From: Cryobacterium luteum
GTDB lineage: Bacteria > Actinomycetota > Actinomycetes > Actinomycetales > Microbacteriaceae
NCBI RefSeq assembly: GCF_900110125.1
Contig: NZ_FOCN01000004.1
Span: 124,001-188,000 of the forward strand
Length of the DNA: 64,000 nucleotides
Reading direction: 5' to 3'
Positions 7,094 to 13,434 of this stretch are shown in pieces (the stretch's first letter is position 1; each line of letters opens with the position of its first letter). The notes beneath the pieces are model-generated. The model ran no database searches. It was not told the DNA's origin and saw only the letters and a list, made by a program, of their open reading frames with translations. The position numbers were made by a program, and so were the translations under genes.

Positions 7094-10018
7094 GTGAGTT
7101 CATCAGCAGCCGACAACGCCCCCCGGCGCGGCCGAGCCCCGCTAGCAATCACCGCAGCGATTATCGCGGGGTTGGTGATCCTGTTCTTTATCTTCGCCGG
7201 TCTGTATACCGATGTGCTGTGGTTCGACCAACTCGGGTTCCTGAGCGTGCTGACCACCCAGTGGATCGCGGGAACCCTGCTTTTTCTGATCGGGTTCGTC
7301 GCCATGGCTGTGCCGGTCTGGGTGAGCATTCAGCTGGCCTATCGCCTGCGCCCGGTCTACGCAAAGCTCAACTCGCAGCTCGATCGCTACCAGCAGGTCA
7401 TCGAGCCGCTGCGCCGCCTGGCGATGTACGGTATCCCCGCTCTCCTCGGCCTCTTCGCCGGTGTCGCTGCCGCCACCCGCTGGCAGACCGTGCTCATGTG
7501 GCTCAACCGCACCGAGACCGGGCGCGTTGACCCCCAGTTCAACCTGGACATCTCCTTCTACTTGATGGACCTGCCGTTCTACCAGGCCGTGCTCGCCTTC
7601 GCATCCGCTGTGGTACTCATCGCGGCGCTCGTCGCTGTTGCGACGAGCTACCTGTACGGTTCCATCCGGGTGTCCGGCCGTGAGGTACTCATCTCCAAAG
7701 CTGCGCGCGTGCAGATCGCCGTCACCGCGGCACTGTACCTGTTGCTGCAGGCCGTGAGCATCTGGTTCGACCAGTACTCCACCCTGACCAACCAGGGTTC
7801 CCTCATCACCGGCGCCGGCTACACCGATGTGAACGCCACCATTCCCGGCCGGGCTATCCTTGCCGGAATCGCCGCCGTCGTCGCTCTGCTCTTCATCCTC
7901 ACGGCCATCATCGGCCGCTGGCGCCTGCCGGTCATCGGCACCGCCCTGCTAATCGTCTCGAGCCTGCTGATCGGCTCGCTCTACCCGTGGGTCGTGGAGC
8001 GGTTCCAGGTGGAGCCGAACGCCAAGGCGCTTGAAGCTCAATATATCGAACGGAATATTGATCTCACCCGGGATGCTTATGACGTCGCCGACATCGAGGA
8101 GATCCCCTACAACGCGAAGACCACGGCAGAACCGGGTGCCCTCCGCGCGGACGCCGCGACGACCGCGAACATTCGCATTCTCGACCCGGCCCTGGTCAGC
8201 GACTCCTTCCGCCAGCTGGAGCAGTTCCGTCAGTACTACCAGTTTCCCGACAACCTCAACGTCGACCGATACATGATCGATGGGGTGTCTCAGGATACCG
8301 TCGTTGCCGTGCGCGACCTCAACATCGATGGTTTGAATACCGGTAACACCTGGGTCAACTCGAAGACCGTCTACACCCACGGCTATGGCGTGGTGGCCGC
8401 CTACGGCAACCAGCGCTCGGTCGACGGGCAGCCGGTGTTCCTCGAATCGGGCATCCCCACGAGTGGTGCCCTCGGTAAGTACGAACCGCGCATCTACTTC
8501 GGTGAGACCTCGCCCGAGTACTCCATCGTGGGTGACGAAGATGGTGCTGACCCGATCGAACTCGACTATCCGTCGGGCGAAGAGGGGGCCGGCCAGACCT
8601 ACACGACCTTCTCCGGCGACGGCGGACCGAAACTCGACAACGCGTTCAAAAAACTCATCTATGCGCTGAAGTTCCAGTCCGAGCAGATCTTCCTGGCCTC
8701 GTCGGTCAACGACCAGTCGGAGATTCTCTACGATCGTGACCCGGTCACTCGCGTGCAAAAAGTTGCGCCGTACCTGACGATCGACTCCGACGCCTACCCC
8801 TCTGTCGTCGATGGTCGAGTGAAGTGGATCGTGGACGGGTACACGACTTCGGCGAACTACCCGTACTCGTCGCCGGTGAGCCTGAGTGAGGCCATCGCCG
8901 ACACGCAGACCCCGCCGCAGCCGTACGCTCTCGACAGCATCAACTACATGCGCAACTCGGTCAAGGCCACTGTCGACGCCTACAGCGGTGAGGTTACGCT
9001 CTATGCCTGGGACGACGAAGAACCGCTGCTGCAGACCTGGCAGAAAATCTTCCCCTCGACGCTCAAGCCCATGAGCGACATGAGCGGCGATCTGATGAGC
9101 CACGTGCGCTACCCGGCCGACATGTTCAAGGTGCAGCGCGCCATTCTCGGTCAGTATCACGTGACCGACCCTGGGTCGTTTTACTCCAAGGACGACGCCT
9201 GGATCTCACCGAATGACCCGGACTCCCCGCCGACCAACCCCACTCTGCAGCCGCCGTACTACCTCACCATGCAGGTTCCCGGATCCGACAAACCGTCGTT
9301 CTCGCTGTACTCGACGTTCCAGCCCGAAGCCACCGGTGAATCCAGCCGTAACGTGCTCTACGGCTACCTCGCCGTGGACGCCGATGCCGGGGCCGAAGAC
9401 GGCGTGCGAGCGGATGGCTACGGTCAGCTCAGACTGCTCAACCTGCCCAAGGACGGCACCGTTCCCGGCCCCGGCCAGGTGCAGAACGTCTTCAACGCCG
9501 ACCCCACCGTCTCGACCGAACTCAACCTGCTGCGGCAGGGATCCTCGACCGTGCTCAACGGCAACCTGCTGACCCTCCCGGTCGGTGGTGGCCTGCTCTA
9601 CGTGCAGCCGGTCTACGTGAAGTCCACTGGTGAGACCAGCTATCCGCTGCTGCAAAAGGTGCTCGTGGCCTTCGGCGACCAGATCGCGTTCGAGGACACC
9701 CTCGACGGTGCACTCGACGTACTATTCGGCGGCGACTCGGGGGCGACGGCCGGTGATACGGGCGTGCCAGATGACGCCACGACGAACAACGGCGGCGAAC
9801 CATCGACCGACCCCACCACGGGCAGCACGGATGTGCCGACCGGTTCGACGGGAGACGCCACGACGGATGCTGAGCTCAAGGCTCTGCTCGCCGTCGCCAA
9901 GACGGCGCTCGCTGAAAAGGCGGCGGCCCTGGCCGCCGGAAACTTCGCCGACTACGGCACGGCAGACGCCAAGCTGGAAGAGACGATCGCGAGCATGCTC
10001 GCCCTCCTCGGCGAGTAA
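7094..10018 (+). CDS. UPF0182 family large membrane protein
   Basis: A 974-aa member of UPF0182 (COG1615), function unknown. Seven predicted membrane segments fall in the first 300 residues (the first about 14-38), followed by a large domain of about 550 residues that is probably extracellular, and a Thr/Asp/Gly-rich linker (about 878-925) before a short helical tail ending in ALLGE. Length fits the family, which is around 900-1000 aa. The start is GTG at 7094 with AAGAGG upstream. It ends just before a very strong terminator. Confidence 0.9.
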   Translation: MSSSAADNAPRRGRAPLAITAAIIAGLVILFFIFAGLYTDVLWFDQLGFLSVLTTQWIAGTLLFLIGFVAMAVPVWVSIQLAYRLRPVYAKLNSQLDRYQQVIEPLRRLAMYGIPALLGLFAGVAAATRWQTVLMWLNRTETGRVDPQFNLDISFYLMDLPFYQAVLAFASAVVLIAALVAVATSYLYGSIRVSGREVLISKAARVQIAVTAALYLLLQAVSIWFDQYSTLTNQGSLITGAGYTDVNATIPGRAILAGIAAVVALLFILTAIIGRWRLPVIGTALLIVSSLLIGSLYPWVVERFQVEPNAKALEAQYIERNIDLTRDAYDVADIEEIPYNAKTTAEPGALRADAATTANIRILDPALVSDSFRQLEQFRQYYQFPDNLNVDRYMIDGVSQDTVVAVRDLNIDGLNTGNTWVNSKTVYTHGYGVVAAYGNQRSVDGQPVFLESGIPTSGALGKYEPRIYFGETSPEYSIVGDEDGADPIELDYPSGEEGAGQTYTTFSGDGGPKLDNAFKKLIYALKFQSEQIFLASSVNDQSEILYDRDPVTRVQKVAPYLTIDSDAYPSVVDGRVKWIVDGYTTSANYPYSSPVSLSEAIADTQTPPQPYALDSINYMRNSVKATVDAYSGEVTLYAWDDEEPLLQTWQKIFPSTLKPMSDMSGDLMSHVRYPADMFKVQRAILGQYHVTDPGSFYSKDDAWISPNDPDSPPTNPTLQPPYYLTMQVPGSDKPSFSLYSTFQPEATGESSRNVLYGYLAVDADAGAEDGVRADGYGQLRLLNLPKDGTVPGPGQVQNVFNADPTVSTELNLLRQGSSTVLNGNLLTLPVGGGLLYVQPVYVKSTGETSYPLLQKVLVAFGDQIAFEDTLDGALDVLFGGDSGATAGDTGVPDDATTNNGGEPSTDPTTGSTDVPTGSTGDATTDAELKALLAVAKTALAEKAAALAAGNFADYGTADAKLEETIASMLALLGE

Positions 10019-10031
10019 CTCCGCCCGCACG

Positions 10032-10076
10032 ACCCAGACAAGCCCCCACCCGTCTCGGGTGGGGGCTTGTCTGGGT
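10032..10076 (+). terminator. Terminator after the UPF0182 gene, 20-bp perfect stem
   Basis: Arms 10032-10051 and 10057-10076 are exact reverse complements around the loop GTCTC, 14 bases after the stop codon. The stem contains a C5/G5 block. Only a short TT follows, but the stem is very stable. Confidence 0.85.
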
Positions 10077-10170
10077 TATGCCCATGGTGTTTGATACCTG
10101 TAGAGGTTCAATTCTCGGCACCAATTTGCGATATAACTCCAAAGTGGTCGGCCGTGCTTTGAGGGTGTGC

Positions 10171-10176
10171 TAAATT
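10171..10176 (+). promoter_or_regulatory. Candidate extended -10 box for the first tRNA-fMet
   Basis: TAAATT preceded by TGC (extended -10 pattern TGnTAnnnT), 11 bases before the mature tRNA 5' end. No good -35 is seen. Confidence 0.4.
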
Positions 10177-10187
10177 TGTACTTGTAG

Positions 10188-10261
10188 CGCGGGGTGGAGC
10201 AGTTCGGTAGCTCGCTGGGCTCATAACCCAGAGGTCGTAGGTTCAAATCCTGCCCCCGCAA
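10188..10261 (+). tRNA. tRNA-fMet (CAT), initiator, copy 1
   Basis: A 74-nt cloverleaf with anticodon CAT in loop CTCATAA. Initiator hallmarks are the unpaired C1:A72 at the acceptor end and three consecutive G:C pairs in the anticodon stem (CTGGG/CCCAG). The T arm is GTAGG-TTCAAAT-CCTGC. CCA is not encoded (A73 is followed by CAG). It is identical to the copy at 12818. Confidence 0.97.
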
Positions 10262-10300
10262 CAGAGAAGTCCAGATCAGATTAAGGTCTGATTCGGCGCA

Positions 10301-10335
10301 AAACCGGCGTGGCCCTTGGCCACGCCGGTTTTTTT
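10301..10335. terminator. Two-way intrinsic terminator between tRNA-fMet and the PRISE reductase
   Basis: Arms 10301-10314 and 10318-10331 form a 14-bp perfect stem around CTT, and the plus strand continues into a run of T. On the minus strand the stem also ends in a short T run, so it can terminate the convergent reductase transcript. Confidence 0.88.
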
Positions 10336-10389
10336 GTACGTCCGGTGGAGTTGCCCCAGCTTGCCTGCGCAGCAGGCGAGCGTTGGCAC

Positions 10390-11484
10390 TCAGACGTCGG
10401 CTTGCGGGATGAGCTTCTCGGCGCGGTACCGGTCGAAGAGCGATGTGAAGGAGTCGATCGTGCGGTGGTGCGGGGTGAAACCCGCAAGACGACTCTTGGT
10501 GATATCGGTGAAGACTTCGATGTTGCGGCCCAGGTCGGCGTCGGTGTGCCACCACGATGCGATGCGCCCAAGATCCGATTCGACAAGGCCGTGTTGGGCG
10601 GCAAGTTCAGCCCAGACCGGTTCCAGGCCGGCCATCTGAACCTCAAGTGGGCGCGGCTCGTCGACAAATCCTTCCGGCTCGACCCCGAAGTAGGCGGCGA
10701 TCTTCGGCCACATCGCACGCCAACGAAAGACATCACCGTTGACCACATTGAAAGCCTCGTTGACGCCGGCATCTGTTGTCGCTGCCCAGACCATCTGCTC
10801 GGCGAGGATCGTCGCATCCGTCATGTCGGTGACGCCGTTCCACTGGGTCGCGCTGCCGGGGAACACGAACGGGATATGCAGGTGCTTGCACAGGGCGGCC
10901 TGGGCGGAGAGCGTCAGGCCCATGTTCATGAGGTTGCCGACCGCGTGGCCGATCACGGTGTGCGAGCGGTGCACCGACCAGGTGAATCCCTGGCGAGTGG
11001 ATGCCGCGAACAACTCGTCCTCCTGCGCGTAGTAGAAGTTCGCCACGTCGAGTCGCGGTACGTCTTCGCTGAACGGGGTGTCGGGCATGTCGCCCTGCCC
11101 GTAAGCCTCGAACGGGCCGAGGTAGTGCTTGAGACCGGTTACCAGGGCAACGTGACGCACCGGCGCGTGGGCGAGCGCAGCGAGGAGGTCGCGCACCATG
11201 CCGGCATTGACCTCGATATTGAGCTCCTCGGTGGCCTGACGGGACCACGCCGTGAAGAAGACCTGCTCGGGCATTTCGTCGGCCAGCGCTCGGTTGAGGT
11301 CCGTGGCGGAGCGCAGGTCGGCCTGGATCCAGCGCACGCCGGGCAGCTTGCGACCGCTGCGGCGGGCCAGGGCCAAGACGCGCCACCCCTCGGCGGAGAG
11401 CTGGTCGACAACGGCGGATCCGGTGATGCCGGAGGCTCCGACGACGAGGGCGGTGCGGGTGTGGGGCTGAGTTGTAATAGTCAT
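10390..11484 (-). CDS. PRISE-type short-chain reductase (progesterone 5-beta-reductase/iridoid synthase-like)
   Basis: A 364-aa NADPH-binding protein of the atypical SDR group named PRISE, which reduces activated C=C bonds of enones. The N-terminal nucleotide motif is GASGITGS, followed by ARRS, which suits NADP. PRISE signatures are TGLKHYLGPF, carrying the active-site Lys, and NFYYAQEDELF, carrying the active-site Tyr, with a typical TWSVHRSHTVIG block after them. The substrate is unknown. ATG at 11484 has no clear ribosome site. It faces a two-way terminator and sits between two initiator tRNA genes. Confidence 0.82.
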   Translation of the reverse strand: MTITTQPHTRTALVVGASGITGSAVVDQLSAEGWRVLALARRSGRKLPGVRWIQADLRSATDLNRALADEMPEQVFFTAWSRQATEELNIEVNAGMVRDLLAALAHAPVRHVALVTGLKHYLGPFEAYGQGDMPDTPFSEDVPRLDVANFYYAQEDELFAASTRQGFTWSVHRSHTVIGHAVGNLMNMGLTLSAQAALCKHLHIPFVFPGSATQWNGVTDMTDATILAEQMVWAATTDAGVNEAFNVVNGDVFRWRAMWPKIAAYFGVEPEGFVDEPRPLEVQMAGLEPVWAELAAQHGLVESDLGRIASWWHTDADLGRNIEVFTDITKSRLAGFTPHHRTIDSFTSLFDRYRAEKLIPQADV

Positions 11485-11673
11485 TACTCAGTGCAACCAC
11501 CTGGGGTGAAGCGTATTCCGTGCCGGTAAGTCGCGAAGCCGGGCAGGCTCCTGCGCGCGGGAGTGTCGCTCCTGACAGGGACCAGCAGTATTTCCCAACG
11601 CCGTCGTCAACTGGACGGGCAGGACTCAGCTTTCTCCTAGCAAACTTCGATTACGCCATGCGACCATCCCGAA

Positions 11674-11679
11674 TAGGTT
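11674..11679 (+). promoter_or_regulatory. Candidate -10 box for the haloperoxidase-like gene
   Basis: TAGGTT 31 bases before the start, giving a short leader that ends in AAGGAGAG. The rest of the 226-bp space to the divergent reductase gene shows no clear repeats. Confidence 0.35.
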
Positions 11680-11710
11680 CGAGGCATCATCCCAACTATA
11701 AGGAGAGAAA

Positions 11711-12559
11711 ATGCCGTTCCTCACCGTTTCCACCCCAACCGATCCCGACGTCGAACTGCACTATGAGGACGTCGGCGTCGGGAAGCCCGTCGTGCTGATT
11801 CACGGCTGGCCCCTCAGCGGCAGATCGTGGGAGGGCCAGGTGCCCGCACTCGTGGACGCCGGCTACCGGGTGATCACCTACGACCGCCGCGGCTTCGGCC
11901 AATCAGCACAGCCGTGGAACGGATACGACTACGACACGTTTGCGGCCGACCTCAAGGCCGTGCTTGACACCCTCGATCTGCGCGACGCCACCCTCATCGG
12001 ATTCTCGATGGGCGGCGGTGAACTCGCCCGCTACGTCGGCACTTACGGCACTGACCGAGTCGCCAAGCTTGTGTTCGCGAGCGCGGTGACGCCGTACCTG
12101 TGGAAGTCGGAGGACAACCCTGACGGCGGCGTCGATGCGGGACTGGCTCAGTGGTTCCACGACGGCCTGACCGGCGACCGGCCGGCATTCCTGCACGAAT
12201 TTCTTCAGATGTTCTTTACCGCCGGTAAGCCGTCGTTGGTCAACAAGCCCAAGGTCAGCTCCGAGCAGATTGCCTACAACCTCGACATCGCAGAAATCGC
12301 GTCACCCAAGGGCACGCTTGACTGCACGACCGCGTTTGCGACGACAGATTTTCGCGACGACCTGACGAGAATTGCCGTGCCGACCCTGGTGATACACGGC
12401 GATTCCGACACGATCGTTCCGTTTGAGGTCAGCGGCAAGCGCACCCACGAGGCCATACCTTCCAGCGAACTTGTGCTGATCTACAATGCCCCGCACGGAC
12501 TCACCGTTTCACACAAAGACGAGTGGAACCGGCATGTACTGGAGTTCCTGGGTAAGTAG
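11711..12559 (+). CDS. Alpha/beta hydrolase, non-heme haloperoxidase-like
   Basis: A 282-aa alpha/beta hydrolase of the cofactor-free haloperoxidase (perhydrolase/arylesterase) group. The oxyanion region is LIHGWPLSG, the nucleophile Ser is in GFSMGGGELARY, the acid in IHGDSDTIVP and the His in NAPHGLTVSH; all three catalytic residues are present. The family makes peracids from carboxylic acids and peroxide and hydrolyses esters; the natural substrate is not evident. ATG at 11711 has a strong site, AAGGAGAGAAA. No signal peptide, so it is cytoplasmic. Confidence 0.9.
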   Translation: MPFLTVSTPTDPDVELHYEDVGVGKPVVLIHGWPLSGRSWEGQVPALVDAGYRVITYDRRGFGQSAQPWNGYDYDTFAADLKAVLDTLDLRDATLIGFSMGGGELARYVGTYGTDRVAKLVFASAVTPYLWKSEDNPDGGVDAGLAQWFHDGLTGDRPAFLHEFLQMFFTAGKPSLVNKPKVSSEQIAYNLDIAEIASPKGTLDCTTAFATTDFRDDLTRIAVPTLVIHGDSDTIVPFEVSGKRTHEAIPSSELVLIYNAPHGLTVSHKDEWNRHVLEFLGK

Positions 12560-12572
12560 CACCCACAAGGAC

Positions 12573-12603
12573 GGCCTGTCGCTGGACGGTGACGGGCCTT
12601 CTT
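12573..12603 (+). terminator. Probable terminator after the haloperoxidase-like gene
   Basis: GGCCTGTC (12573-12580) pairs with GACGGGCC (12591-12598) with one T:G pair, followed by TTCTT. The ten-base loop and short T tract make it moderate. Confidence 0.5.
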
Positions 12604-12817
12604 GGGGGCGTGGCATTCGCTTGTCAGGTGGTGAACGGCGACCCCTGCACGGATCGTTCTCCCGCCGCAATCGGATGACTTGGCGAGAGCGTGCCAACGG
12701 GGCCGATCGGTCACGAAAAGTGAGGTAAACTAAAACCACCAACGTAGACAGCTGGATCAGAAACCCTCAATCTGACCACGCTTCTTCGTAGGATGACCGC
12801 CATGTCGCGGTTTACGG

Positions 12818-12891
12818 CGCGGGGTGGAGCAGTTCGGTAGCTCGCTGGGCTCATAACCCAGAGGTCGTAGGTTCAAATCCTGCCCCCGCAA
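12818..12891 (+). tRNA. tRNA-fMet (CAT), initiator, copy 2
   Basis: Identical over all 74 bases to the copy at 10188, with the same C1:A72 mismatch and three G:C pairs in the anticodon stem. The first ten bases after it are also nearly identical (ACAGAAAAGT against ACAGAGAAGT), while the upstream flanks differ. CCA is not encoded. Confidence 0.97.
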
Positions 12892-13051
12892 CAGAAAAGT
12901 TGCGCCACAGGTGGCCCGCCCGTCGGAAGAATCGTCGCAACGATGAATCCTGCGGCTGATGGATCGCCAGAGAATGAAGAGACCAAGCCCAATCTCTCGA
13001 CCGGAAGTAGGTCCGGTGACTTCGGCTTCGCTTCTCGGCCGATATTTGGCT

Positions 13052-13429
13052 CTAGTCTGTGGCGGTGCGTGGAATAAGCCAGTTGAGAGCATCGTGCACT
13101 TCCTGGACCTTCAGTGGTTTCGTGATGTAGGCATCGCAGCCGGCGTCTCTCGCTCTCGCTTCATCGCGCGCCGTCGCCATCGCCGTGAGGGCAATCACGG
13201 GAATGAAGGCCGTCACCGGGTCGTGTTTGAGTAGGGCTGTCGCGGCGAATCCGTCCATACCAGGAAGCTGAACATCCATCAGGATTACATCGGGAAGCTC
13301 GCTACGCGCCAGCAACAGACCGCTCTCAGCATCGACGGCTTCCATGGAGGTATGCCCTGCGCCACGCACGAGCAGCTTGGCCAGCCTCATGTTAATCGCA
13401 TTGTCTTCGATAATCAGTATCTTGCCCAC
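13052..13429 (-). CDS. Single-domain response regulator (DivK/CheY-like)
   Basis: A 125-aa receiver domain with no output domain. The acidic pocket is IIEDN, the phospho-acceptor Asp is in VILMDVQLPGMDG, the conserved Thr in ALTAMA and the Lys in YITKPL, so it should be phosphorylatable. It starts with GTG at 13429, only 5 bases after the stop codon of the hybrid kinase gene, with AAGGA overlapping the kinase 3' end. It is therefore co-transcribed with the kinase and is the likely final receiver of a phosphorelay. Confidence 0.92.
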   Translation of the reverse strand: MGKILIIEDNAINMRLAKLLVRGAGHTSMEAVDAESGLLLARSELPDVILMDVQLPGMDGFAATALLKHDPVTAFIPVIALTAMATARDEARARDAGCDAYITKPLKVQEVHDALNWLIPRTATD

Positions 13430-13434
13430 CGGTA

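Noticed and set aside
10309-11529. Long plus-strand open frame across the PRISE reductase gene
   Set aside because: A mirror frame of a well-supported minus-strand gene in high-GC DNA; no recognisable domain and no ribosome site.
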